NCBI GenBank assembly: GCA_021323855.1
Contig: JAJPKE010000013.1
Span: 1-64,000, forward strand
Direction: 5' to 3'
From: Chloroflexota bacterium
GTDB lineage: Bacteria > Chloroflexota > Ktedonobacteria > Ktedonobacterales > JADMIN01
Length of the DNA stretch: 64,000 nt
How positions within the stretch are numbered: position 1 is the stretch's first letter; the number at the start of each line of letters is the position of its first letter. The notes below the pieces were generated by a model that saw only the letters and a list, made by a program, of their open reading frames with translations, did not search any database and was not told the origin of the DNA. The translations under genes and the position numbers were made by a program. Shown here piece by piece: positions 8,953 to 16,501 of the stretch.

Positions 8953-9681
8953 TTAGTCGGCGTGATCGCCGAGCCAGCGCATCAGCCCGATGGCGGCGCT
9001 CAACACGCTGATGCCCAGTAGCATGCCCATGCCCATCCAGAGCGCGCGTTGCAGCCAGAGCGCGCCGGGTGCACGCCTGCGCTCTAGCCAGCGGTTCGGC
9101 AGCGTGACGATGGCGCCACGCGACGTTTGATACTGCACCGGGCCGAGCTGGTCCGGTGGCAACACCATCGCGCCGGTATGGACCTCACCAGCATACGTCT
9201 CCGCCTCTGCATAGACCGTCTGCTGATAGAGCCAGTCAGCGAGCCGTTCGCAGAAGGCAGCGATGATGTTCTGGCCGGCGGCGCTGGAAGCGTTGGAGAT
9301 ACTGGAGACGTTGGGCGCCGTATCGGGCGTCGTCAGCGTCAACACGTATGCGCCCAGCGTATGCTGCTCCCCCTGCTCCACCAGATCAATCGTCGCCTGG
9401 CCGGAGATAGGGCCACTCGGCGTATGCCCGCGCACCTCCAGCCGCATATGATCCGGGCGGCGCAGGATGGTCGTTTTCAGGGTGAGTGTGCTATAGCCGC
9501 CCTGGTTGCCCTGGCCGCGCACCCGCGCCTCAAAGGTAGTGCCGCTCTCAGGGGTCGTGGGGCCGAGCTGGATCAGCCGCTCGCAGCCAGGGATGATCTC
9601 CTGGAGCAGATCGGGATCGAGCAACGCCGCGAAGACACGATCAATCGCCGCCGGAAAAGTGTAAGTGCCTTCGATTCGCAT
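8953..9681 (-). CDS. SRPBCC/CoxG-like protein with C-terminal membrane anchor
   Basis: 242 residues. The N-terminus MRIEGTYTFPAAIDRVFAAL and the following DPDLLQEIIPGCERL match the CoxG (carbon monoxide dehydrogenase subunit G) branch of the START/SRPBCC ligand-binding fold. The usual second half, roughly residues 85-150, includes GQATIDLVEQG and a final helix with FCERLADWL. Residues 205-235 form a hydrophobic helix (MGMGMLLGISVLSAAIGLM), so the domain is probably tethered to the membrane with the fold in the cytoplasm. No CO dehydrogenase genes lie nearby, so a CO-related role is not supported here. Start ATG has AGGAGG at good spacing. It stands alone. Confidence 0.75.
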   Translation of the reverse strand: MRIEGTYTFPAAIDRVFAALLDPDLLQEIIPGCERLIQLGPTTPESGTTFEARVRGQGNQGGYSTLTLKTTILRRPDHMRLEVRGHTPSGPISGQATIDLVEQGEQHTLGAYVLTLTTPDTAPNVSSISNASSAAGQNIIAAFCERLADWLYQQTVYAEAETYAGEVHTGAMVLPPDQLGPVQYQTSRGAIVTLPNRWLERRRAPGALWLQRALWMGMGMLLGISVLSAAIGLMRWLGDHAD

Positions 9682-10033
9682 AAGCGTTTCGTCCTCCTGG
9701 CCGGTGCCAGTATGATTTCAGGGTGAGAGAGGGTGGTGGCTGGTGCAGCGCCTCTCTCGTCTTCGCAGTATACGGTATGCGGCGAGCATTGCAAAAGGGC
9801 TGAATGCACCATCCGGCGCTGACGCTGCACCGCGCTGCTCCTGCACTCAGCAAAGACGAACGATGAGGCAAAGAAGTAGCCAATTCGCCGGATGTATCGT
9901 TTGTATACATGTCCTGTCTCGCTGAAAATCGCAGCGTCAGGTGCGCATAATGAGTGTGTTACGTGCGTCAAGAAGTGGGCCTGAGTTAGCGTTTTCCGGC
10001 GCATGTATAAAGAAAAATAAAAGTCCACCCATA
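9682..10033. other. Intergenic region, no gene seen
   Basis: Between the divergent SRPBCC and secG genes. Only short overlapping frames with no protein-like composition occur. The right end leads into a likely promoter. Confidence 0.5.
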
Positions 10034-10062
10034 TTGCGCCTTTGGGGTAGGGATGTTATGAT
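10034..10062 (+). promoter_or_regulatory. Probable SigA promoter of secG
   Basis: TTGCGC (10034-10039), a 17-base spacer and TATGAT (10057-10062) fit a housekeeping promoter. It lies about 97 bases before the secG start. Confidence 0.5.
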
Positions 10063-10158
10063 GGTCTTAGATTTGGAACGTTTCCGGGCTTTTGCGCATG
10101 CCTGCGTGGGCGCAGTTCTTGGAGCGGACGAGATCATCAGCGAAAAGGGGCTGTTTCT

Positions 10159-10407
10159 GTGAGTTTTGGCTTTTTGACGCCATATCGCGCGTATTTCGTC
10201 ATCACCCTGATGGTTGTGTCAATTGCGCTGATTATTTCCATTCTGCTACAGGCGCGCGGCGCCGGGCTGGGCAGCGTATTCGGTGGCACGGGAACCGTCT
10301 TCAAGACGCGGCGCGGCATTGATCTCCTGCTCTCACGCATCACCATTATTTTTTCGGTGCTGTTCGTGGTGCTGTGCCTGCTGACGACGATGATTCCAGC
10401 GTCGTAA
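10159..10407 (+). CDS. secG: Protein translocase subunit SecG
   Basis: 82 residues with the SecG pattern: a first transmembrane helix (about 10-30, YFVITLMVVSIALIISILLQ), a short conserved loop rich in Gly (ARGAGLGSVFGGTG, then FKTRRGIDLLLSRITII), and a second helix (about 57-80). SecG associates with SecYE and eases preprotein passage through the membrane channel. The GTG start at 10159 gives the standard length. It is apparently a single-gene transcript, ended by the strong terminator at 10584 after about 175 untranslated bases. Size and motifs make the call firm. Confidence 0.9.
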   Translation: MSFGFLTPYRAYFVITLMVVSIALIISILLQARGAGLGSVFGGTGTVFKTRRGIDLLLSRITIIFSVLFVVLCLLTTMIPAS

Positions 10408-10583
10408 TCGCAGGTCATCAGTCGTAATCACTGGTTATCATACGTGATGCGTCTGGCCTAATCGGGTTTCCCGCGCCGCCGACGCAGCTTGCCGTTGTGT
10501 AGAACGTAGCCGTGGGGGCAAACGGTGTCAATGACGCCGCCGTTTCTTGAGTGGCTACGAGCGGTATATCAAGCCGAGCAACG
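10408..10583 (+). other. Untranslated region between secG and its terminator
   Basis: About 175 bases with no ORF of note. It contains a near-palindrome around AACGGTGTCAATGACGCCGCCGTT at 10519-10542. It may be a long 3' UTR or hold a small RNA; it does not resemble tRNA, SRP RNA or 6S RNA by eye. Confidence 0.3.
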
Positions 10584-10615
10584 AAGCCCGACTTCCGCAG
10601 AAGTCGGGCTTTTTG
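10584..10615 (+). terminator. Rho-independent terminator (secG transcript)
   Basis: A perfect 12-pair stem (AAGCCCGACTTC with GAAGTCGGGCTT) around a CGCA loop is followed by TTTT on the plus strand. It also lies just past the stop of the convergent ferredoxin gene. Confidence 0.85.
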
Positions 10616-10642
10616 GCGTGTGGAAGGGCCTGGAAACGCGCA

Positions 10643-10885
10643 TCAACGCTTGAAATAGTCGGCGTTGATCTGGATGAAGTGCTTCCACTGTGCCGGCACG
10701 GCGCTCTCCTCGAAGATTGCCGTGAAGGGGCAGGCTGGCTCGCAGGCGCCGCAATCTATGCACTCGTTGGGGTCTATGTAATATTGCTCGTCTTCCTCGG
10801 TGGCGTGGATACAATCCACCGGACAGACATCCACACAGGATGCGTCCTTCTCGCCGATGCAGGGCTGAGTGATAACGTAGGTCAT
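10643..10885 (-). CDS. 7Fe-type ferredoxin (3Fe-4S / 4Fe-4S)
   Basis: 80-residue cytoplasmic electron carrier. The first cluster motif has Cys9, Cys17 and Cys21 with an extra Cys25 (PCIGEKDASCVDVCPVDCI). The second is CIDCGACEPACPF near residues 42-53. The seven-residue gap between the first two cysteines is typical of FdxA-like seven-iron ferredoxins. The sequence is acidic, as is usual for soluble ferredoxins. It is divergent from the pyruvate dehydrogenase operon and convergent with secG, so no partner enzyme is defined by context. ATG start, with the upstream sequence AAAGGAACGG providing a Shine-Dalgarno. Confidence 0.93.
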   Translation of the reverse strand: MTYVITQPCIGEKDASCVDVCPVDCIHATEEDEQYYIDPNECIDCGACEPACPFTAIFEESAVPAQWKHFIQINADYFKR

Positions 10886-11468
10886 CGAAACAGAACCGTT
10901 CCTTTTCGCTAAAGTTACGAGAGGCGCATGGGTCGTATAGGCCGTCTACGACGCATTTTAACGCCAGCGCGAAAGGCGCGTCAAAAACGACGATGACCGA
11001 ACGCAATGAGTAAGCGCGTAAGCGGCTGAGTGCGTGGGTAGGTAATAAGCAAAAGGCACGGCCAGGCAATTATCAGGCATTGACGACAGGCGAACAGGCA
11101 ACTCAAACAACACAGGTATTGGCAGTTGGACGCAGGCCACGTTGAGCCAGCGCCTCGTTCATTCCAGGCACGCGAGTAGAGCGCGCATTGGCGGAGGTTT
11201 TGCGAGGTTTATGGCGAAGAGCTTGCGCACACCCACCGAGCGATTGCCGGTAGAGCCGGTACAGCGGCTCGATTCCCCTGAACCCACGGACCATTCCCTC
11301 GTTCAGTCGCGCGCAACTCAAACGACTCAAACGACTCAAACGACTCGAACAACGCAGACACGCCGGACAACACCAACAACACGCGCACAGGCGTCACGCA
11401 CACAAAGCACCACATCCTCAAACCCAAACCAAAACCAGAACCCAAAAAACTCAAAGGAGACTTTTCGT
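10886..11468. other. Divergent upstream region of ferredoxin and pdhA
   Basis: An in-frame extension of pdhA is open from 11142, but its composition is low-complexity Thr/Gln/Arg, and the Shine-Dalgarno and the conserved E1 alpha sequence both lie further down. I therefore treat it as noncoding. It holds the tandem repeat at 11316. Confidence 0.45.
11316..11350 (+). repeat. 9-base tandem repeat upstream of pdhA
   Basis: The unit ACTCAAACG occurs three times in a row (11316-11342), followed by a degenerate fourth copy. If translated in the pdhA frame it would read Thr-Thr-Gln repeats. Confidence 0.75.
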
Positions 11469-12506
11469 ATGGCCGTTCGTGAAGCGACATTGGCCGGATT
11501 GAGCCGTGAGCAGCTCCTGAACATGCACTATCAGATGGTGCTGCTGCGGCGTTTCGAGGAGAAAGCCGCCGAAGAATATACCCTCGGCAAGATCGGCGGT
11601 TTCTTGCACCTCTACATCGGGCAGGAGGCCAACGGCGTCGGCATGTTCTCGGCGCTGCATCCCGACGATTACGTGCTCAGCGCCTACCGCGAGCATGGCT
11701 ATGCCATCCTCAAAGGCATTGATCCGCATGCCGTCATGGCAGAACTCTTCGGCAAGGCCACCGGCAGCAGCAAAGGCAAGGGCGGCTCGATGCACATGTA
11801 TAGCAACGAGCATCACCTGATCGGCGGCCAGGCCATCGTCGGCGCGCAACTGGTGATGGGCGCGGGCGTCGGGCTGGCGATCCAGTACCAGGGTGAACAC
11901 CGCATCGCACTCGTCCTCTTTGGCGATGGCGCGGTGGATGAGGGCGCGTTCCATGAGGCGCTGAACCTGGCCTCGATCTGGAAGCTGCCAGTGGTCTTCG
12001 TCTGCGAGAACAACCAGTATTCGATGGGCATGGCTGTCACCAAAGCCTGGGCGGTTTCCTCGTTGGAGCCACGCGCCGCCGCCTATAACATCCCGTACCG
12101 CAAGGTGGACGGCATGGATGCGCTGGCAATGCGCGAGGCGATGCGTGAGGCGCGCGAGCATGCCGTCAACGGCAACGGTCCCTTCCTGATCGAGTCGCTG
12201 ACCTATCGGTTCCGTGGTCACTCGATGGCCGACCCCGCCTACTATCGCACCCGCGAAGAAGAGCAGATGTGGAAGGCTACCCGCGACCCGATTGCGCTCT
12301 TCGAGGAAAAGCTCAAAGCGGCGGGCATTATGCGCGATGAAGACATCCAGGCCACCAACGAGAAAGTGGATGCGCTGGTCGAGGATTGCGTGCGCTTCGC
12401 CGATGACAGCCCGTTCCCTGATCCTGATTCGCTCTACACCGAGGTCACGCTCGATGGCGCGGGCGCGATTGCCTGGCGCAACAAACCCAGTACCCCCCGC
12501 GAATAG
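11469..12506 (+). CDS. pdhA: Pyruvate (2-oxoacid) dehydrogenase E1 component, alpha subunit
   Basis: 345 residues. Thiamine-diphosphate enzyme that decarboxylates pyruvate and passes the acetyl unit to E2. The ThDP-binding motif is GDGAVDEGAFHEALNLAS, ending in ENNQYSMGM about 30 residues on. IGQEANGVG and SKGKGGSMHM are also typical of E1 alpha. RFRGHSMADPAYYRTREE is the conserved phosphorylation-loop region. Start ATG 11469 is preceded by AAAGGAGA. It is the first gene of pdhABC, with 163 bases to pdhB. No E3 (lipoamide dehydrogenase) gene is in the window. Acetoin or branched-chain substrates cannot be ruled out by sequence alone. Confidence 0.92.
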   Translation: MAVREATLAGLSREQLLNMHYQMVLLRRFEEKAAEEYTLGKIGGFLHLYIGQEANGVGMFSALHPDDYVLSAYREHGYAILKGIDPHAVMAELFGKATGSSKGKGGSMHMYSNEHHLIGGQAIVGAQLVMGAGVGLAIQYQGEHRIALVLFGDGAVDEGAFHEALNLASIWKLPVVFVCENNQYSMGMAVTKAWAVSSLEPRAAAYNIPYRKVDGMDALAMREAMREAREHAVNGNGPFLIESLTYRFRGHSMADPAYYRTREEEQMWKATRDPIALFEEKLKAAGIMRDEDIQATNEKVDALVEDCVRFADDSPFPDPDSLYTEVTLDGAGAIAWRNKPSTPRE

Positions 12507-12518
12507 AGGCGGCTGCTC

Positions 12519-12600
12519 TCGGCACTGAAGTGCCGAAGCACGGAACATTCGCTCTCAAGAGCCTTCAGGCTGTCTCGCGTGCGCCGGCTCTTTAGAGCCG
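12519..12600 (+). other. Hairpins between pdhA and pdhB
   Basis: Two small stem-loops: TCGGCA-CTGAAG-TGCCGA (12519-12536) and CGGCTC-TTTA-GAGCCG (12585-12600). No U-tract follows, so these are more likely mRNA structures (stability or translational balance) than terminators. Confidence 0.4.
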
Positions 12601-12669
12601 CGACTGGGAAATCAAGAGCCGCAACCTGAGATCAGCACACATACACGACGATAGAGGAAACGAACACAT

Positions 12670-13677
12670 ATGCGCACGATTGCATACCGCGACGCGCTGC
12701 GAGAGGCCATCCGCGAAGAGATGCGCCGTGATGAGCGTGTCTACATTCTGGGCGAGGATATCGCCGGTTATGGTGGCACCTATTCCGTCACCAAAGGACT
12801 CTTCGAGGAGTTCGGCGCAAAGCGTGTGAAAGATACGCCGCTGGCCGAAGAAGTGATTGCTGGCGCGGCGATTGGCTCCGCCATCGGCGGCCTGCGCCCC
12901 ATCGCTGAATTGATGACGGCAAACTTCAGCCTGCTCGCCAGCGACCAGATCATTAACAGTCTGGCGAAGTTTCACTATATGTTCGGCGGCCAGTCGAAGT
13001 TGCCGGTGGTGATTCGCATGCCGGGCGGCGGCGGCGCCCAGCGCGGCGCACAGCACTCACAGATGCTCGAAACGATGTACGCGCATATCCCCGGCCTGAA
13101 GGTGGTGATGCCAGCAACGCCATACGACGCGAAGGGCATGCTCAAATCCGCCATCCGTGACGATGACCCGGTGCTGTTCATCGAACACGAACTGCTCTAT
13201 AGCGTCAAGGGCGAGGTGCCGGACGAGGGCGAAGAGTATACCGTGCCGCTGAACCGTGGCATCGTGCGGCGCGAGGGCACGGATGTGACCATCGTGACCT
13301 TCTCGCGCATGGTGCATCTCTCGCTCCAGGCTGCCGAGGAACTGGCGAAAGAGGGCATCCAGGCGGAGGTGATTGATCTGCGTTCGGTGCGCCCGATTGA
13401 CCTCGATCTGGTGCTGGATTCGCTGCGCAAGACCAACCGTGTGGTCGTCGCTGAAGAAGGCTGGAAATATTACGGCACCGGCCAGGGACTTGCGGCGCTG
13501 ATCTACGAATACGGCTTTGATTATCTTGACGCGCCTATCGGGCATGTTGCGGGTAAAGATGTGCCGATGCCATACTCGAAGCCATTGGAGCAGGCCGCCC
13601 TGCCGACCCGCGACGACATCATCGCGGCGGTGAAAGCCATCGTTCCCGCTCCGGCGGGCGCTGGTGCGGGCGCATAG
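12670..13677 (+). CDS. pdhB: Pyruvate (2-oxoacid) dehydrogenase E1 component, beta subunit
   Basis: 335 residues. Partner of the E1 alpha subunit in the alpha2-beta2 tetramer. Conserved features: YRDALREAIREEMRRDERVY, LGEDIAGYGGTYSVTKGL, DTPLAEEVIAGAAIGSAIGG, RMPGGGGAQRGAQHSQMLE (with the active-site His), and the C-terminal transketolase domain with IDLRSVRPIDLDLVLDSLRK and VVVAEEGWKYYGTG. AGAGGAAACG precedes the ATG. The stop (TAG) overlaps the Shine-Dalgarno of the E2 gene, 10 bases before its start, so the two are translationally close. Confidence 0.93.
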   Translation: MRTIAYRDALREAIREEMRRDERVYILGEDIAGYGGTYSVTKGLFEEFGAKRVKDTPLAEEVIAGAAIGSAIGGLRPIAELMTANFSLLASDQIINSLAKFHYMFGGQSKLPVVIRMPGGGGAQRGAQHSQMLETMYAHIPGLKVVMPATPYDAKGMLKSAIRDDDPVLFIEHELLYSVKGEVPDEGEEYTVPLNRGIVRREGTDVTIVTFSRMVHLSLQAAEELAKEGIQAEVIDLRSVRPIDLDLVLDSLRKTNRVVVAEEGWKYYGTGQGLAALIYEYGFDYLDAPIGHVAGKDVPMPYSKPLEQAALPTRDDIIAAVKAIVPAPAGAGAGA

Positions 13678-13687
13678 GAGGCCAGGG

Positions 13688-14974
13688 ATGCAGACAGTAG
13701 TGATGCCCAAACTGGGCGACACAATGGAAGAGGGCAAAATCCTCCGCTGGCTCAAGCAGGAGGGCGATACCGTCAAGAAGGGCGACGCGCTGGCCGAGAT
13801 TGAGACGGAGAAAGTCAACATCGAGGTCGAGTCGTTCTTCGCTGGCACGCTGCGCAAAATCCTCGTGCCTGCGGGCGAGACGATGGCGGTCGGCGCGCCA
13901 ATTGCGCTGGTCGGCGCGGCCAATGAGGCGCTGCCTGCCGCCGCGAACGCCACGCAGGCATCAGCGCCAGCGGCGCAGCCCGTCGCAGCAGCGGCACCGG
14001 CGGCCCAAACTGCACAGGCCGCGCCAGCCACGCCATCCACGCCAGCGCAGCCGCAGATACCGGCCTCCGGCAACGGCCATGTCGCTGCGCCGTTTGCGAC
14101 TGGCGAAACGGGCGGGCGCATCTTCATCAGCCCGATTGCGCGGCATATCGCCGCCGAACACAATCTCGACATTGCGCAAATTCAGGGCACCGGCCCCGGC
14201 GGGCGCATCATCCGCGCAGATGTCGAGGCGGCGCTGGCGCGTCAGGAGTCCGGCCAGCCAGCGGCGGCAGCTCAGGCGGCGCCGGTGGAGGCGGTGGCGC
14301 TCTCGCAGATGCGCAAGACAATTGCCAAGCGGCTCCAGCAGAGCATGCAGACCGCGCCGCACTTCTATGTCACGATGACAATTGACACGACACGGCTCGG
14401 TGAGTTCCGCAACGCCGTCAATGAGTACGCGGCGACGCTGCCCCAGCCGGTCAAGGTGAGCTTCAACGACCTGATCGTCAAGGCAGTGGCGACGGCGCTG
14501 ACGCATATGCCGGAGGTCAACGTCTCCTTCGATGGCGAGCGGCTGCTCTTCAAGAAGGCTATCAATGTCGGCGTGGCGGTTGCCTTGCCGGAGGGCCTGA
14601 TTGTGCCAGTGGTGCGCGATGCCGATAAGCGCGGCGTCCTCGACATCGCCCGCGAATCGAAGCGGCTGGTGGATGCGGCGCGCGCCGGTAAGCTGAAGCC
14701 GGAAGACTTCTCCGGCGGCACCTTCTCGGTGAGCAATCTTGGCATGTTTGGCGTGGACGAGTTCACCGCCATCATCAATCCACCGGAGTCCGCAATTCTG
14801 GCGGTCGGCGCTATCGTGCCAACACCGGTGGTGGCGAATGGGCAGGTGGTCGTGCGCGATCAGATGAAGGTAACGCTCTCGGTGGACCATCGTGCGCTGG
14901 ATGGTGCGGTCGCCGCGCGTTTCCTGCAAGACCTGAAGCGTTTGCTGGAACAGCCGCTGGGCATGCTGCTTTAG
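13688..14974 (+). CDS. pdhC: Dihydrolipoamide acyltransferase (E2) of the 2-oxoacid dehydrogenase complex
   Basis: 428 residues. Forms the core and carries acyl groups on lipoate. Domains in order: a single lipoyl domain (1-80) with the lipoylated Lys in EIETEKVNIEVE; an Ala/Pro-rich linker (85-135); a peripheral subunit-binding domain (SPIARHIAAEHNLDIAQIQG, then TGPGGRIIRADVEAAL); a second flexible linker; and the catalytic domain from about residue 200, ending with VDHRALDGAVAARFLQDL, which holds the catalytic His and Asp. Start ATG 13688 has AGGAGG at good spacing; the frame is also open 24 bases earlier, inside pdhB. Last gene of the operon, followed by a terminator. Confidence 0.94.
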   Translation: MQTVVMPKLGDTMEEGKILRWLKQEGDTVKKGDALAEIETEKVNIEVESFFAGTLRKILVPAGETMAVGAPIALVGAANEALPAAANATQASAPAAQPVAAAAPAAQTAQAAPATPSTPAQPQIPASGNGHVAAPFATGETGGRIFISPIARHIAAEHNLDIAQIQGTGPGGRIIRADVEAALARQESGQPAAAAQAAPVEAVALSQMRKTIAKRLQQSMQTAPHFYVTMTIDTTRLGEFRNAVNEYAATLPQPVKVSFNDLIVKAVATALTHMPEVNVSFDGERLLFKKAINVGVAVALPEGLIVPVVRDADKRGVLDIARESKRLVDAARAGKLKPEDFSGGTFSVSNLGMFGVDEFTAIINPPESAILAVGAIVPTPVVANGQVVVRDQMKVTLSVDHRALDGAVAARFLQDLKRLLEQPLGMLL

Positions 14975-14992
14975 TTCTAAAAACTAAACGGC

Positions 14993-15028
14993 ATAGCGGT
15001 TGGCACCTATGATGCCAACCGCTATTTT
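14993..15028 (+). terminator. Rho-independent terminator of pdhABC
   Basis: A perfect 13-pair stem (ATAGCGGTTGGCA with its complement) around a 7-base loop, ending in TATTTT. It lies 18 bases after the E2 stop. Confidence 0.85.
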
Positions 15029-15042
15029 CGCTTGCTGACCTA

Positions 15043-15582
15043 TCAGTCTGAAATCACCGCACGCTTGACGCGCCAGGAACGTTTCCCCAGGAGACCGCCG
15101 AGCGCGCCGAGGCCGAGTGCAAAGAGCAACGCAGGCATGAGCGCGAGGAGGCTGAGTTGCGAGACGTGACCCACTTCATCGCCAGTAAATGGCGTCCAGG
15201 GGTGGAGGCCTTGCGCGGAGACAGTGCAGGCGGCGAAGAGATAGAGCAGCCAGCCCACCATAGCCGTGATGACTGCCGCAAGCATTCCCGCTCGCGCGCT
15301 GTTGTTCGTGCGGCTGGCGCGACCGGCCAGATAGCCGATGACGGCATACATCAGCAGCGCGAAGAGCGCGACCAGCGGCAACGTTTGATTGAAGATGTCC
15401 AATGGACGGCTCACGACAGCGTTGCCATCTACGAACTGCCCCGGCGCGGTATTGCCTGCAACCGATGCTTCGATCTGTCCCAGATACACCCCGCAGCCGA
15501 TCACCTGAAAGCTGCATACAATGCCAGTGAATAGCCCACCCAGGCAGCCATAGGTGATAACACTGGACCCGCTCGTTCGCAT
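15043..15582 (-). CDS. Small polytopic membrane protein, unknown function
   Basis: 179 residues with four hydrophobic helices (about 7-30, 60-85, 95-115 and 145-170). The last one, LLALMPALLFALGLGALGGLLG, is Gly/Ala/Leu rich. I recognise no family. The ATG at 15582 has GGTGAGG upstream; the frame is open to 15777, but that part runs through a hairpin repeat, so I exclude it. Convergent with pdhABC. Its C-terminal LGALGGLLGK resembles the helix end LGALGGLVGK of the protein at 20485-21156, hinting at a shared fold or paralogy. Confidence 0.65.
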   Translation of the reverse strand: MRTSGSSVITYGCLGGLFTGIVCSFQVIGCGVYLGQIEASVAGNTAPGQFVDGNAVVSRPLDIFNQTLPLVALFALLMYAVIGYLAGRASRTNNSARAGMLAAVITAMVGWLLYLFAACTVSAQGLHPWTPFTGDEVGHVSQLSLLALMPALLFALGLGALGGLLGKRSWRVKRAVISD

Positions 15583-15705
15583 ATACCTCACCCTTTCTCC
15601 TGGTCTCTTGGCGCGCCGTTGCCACCGCGCCCAATCTCCCCTGTTCCAAAGACGCAAAATACCCACCAGGGTTCCACTCATGTTCCACCATGCGCTGCGT
15701 CTGGT

Positions 15706-15742
15706 TCCCCCTCTCCTATGGGAGAGGGGGTCAGGGGTGAGG
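15706..15742. repeat. G/C-tract hairpin repeat, family A
   Basis: CCCCCTCTCC and GGAGAGGGGG arms around TATG, followed by the family's TCAGGGGTGAGG tail. It lies in the divergent interval between two genes. Confidence 0.8.
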
Positions 15743-15850
15743 TTTATGAAAGTGTGGTCACAGTTCGAGCGTCTCATGCGATAGCGAGATGTGATCGGTC
15801 ACACGACAAAACAAGACAAGACAAGCGACTGTCCCGCCGATGGGAGGCAC

Positions 15851-16501
15851 ATGGGCGAGCGAACGCAGCCAGCACAATCGGCGTCATCAGCGACACCGCC
15901 AACGCCAGCATCACCGGGGAAAGCAGAGCGGCCTGCGCAGGTCGGGAAGACTACCGAGAAGACGCTGGCTCCGGCGACTTTTGAGCGTTTCCTGCTGCAC
16001 ACACAGGGGCCGCTCCACGGCTTTGTGCGCAGTCTTGCCGGTGACGGCGAAGAGGCGCACGATCTCGTGCAAGAGGTGTTTGTCGCCGCCTGGCGTCTGG
16101 CGCAATCCAGCAGACCACCATTCACCGCGAACGGCGATGAGATGGCCTGCCGTCGCTGGCTCTTCCATGCCGCCTATTGCCGCGCGGTATCGCTACTGCG
16201 CCACCGCAGCGTGATCGCCTGGGAATCGCTCGACCTGCCCATCATCGGCGTAGCGCCACGCCAACCCGCAGCGCCTACGCTGGAAGAACAGGTTGTCGAG
16301 CGCGATGCCCTGCATACGGCGCTTGCTACGCTCGAACCTCCTGATGTCGCCTGCCTGGTGCTGCGCGTCATCGAAGGCTTCAGCTCGGTGGAGATTGCGC
16401 AGATACTCGATATCGCGCCGGACGCCGCACGCAAACGGCTCTCGCGGGCGATGCGGCGGCTCCGTGCCGCCTATTTCGCGCAGGAGGAGGAACATTCATG
16501 A
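15851..16501 (+). CDS. ECF-type RNA polymerase sigma factor
   Basis: 216 residues from the ATG at 15851, which has GGGAGG upstream; an earlier in-frame start at 15791 lacks this. The first ~45 residues are Pro/Ala/Ser rich. Region 2 starts near FERFLLHTQGPLHGFVRSL and includes DGEEAHDLVQEVFVAAWRLA. Region 4 contains LEPPDVACLVLRVIEGFSSV and the helix-turn-helix IAQILDIAPDAARKRLSRAM. The stop overlaps the next start (ATGA), so it is translationally coupled to the zinc-finger anti-sigma gene. This is a standard arrangement for an ECF sigma and its inhibitor. Confidence 0.9.
   Translation: MGERTQPAQSASSATPPTPASPGKAERPAQVGKTTEKTLAPATFERFLLHTQGPLHGFVRSLAGDGEEAHDLVQEVFVAAWRLAQSSRPPFTANGDEMACRRWLFHAAYCRAVSLLRHRSVIAWESLDLPIIGVAPRQPAAPTLEEQVVERDALHTALATLEPPDVACLVLRVIEGFSSVEIAQILDIAPDAARKRLSRAMRRLRAAYFAQEEEHS

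Noticed and set aside
9941..10162. 73-residue plus-strand frame before secG
   Set aside because: Overlaps the probable secG promoter, has no family features, and ends at the secG start.
11142..11468. N-terminal extension of pdhA
   Set aside because: Low-complexity Thr/Gln/Arg; a good Shine-Dalgarno and the family start lie at 11469.
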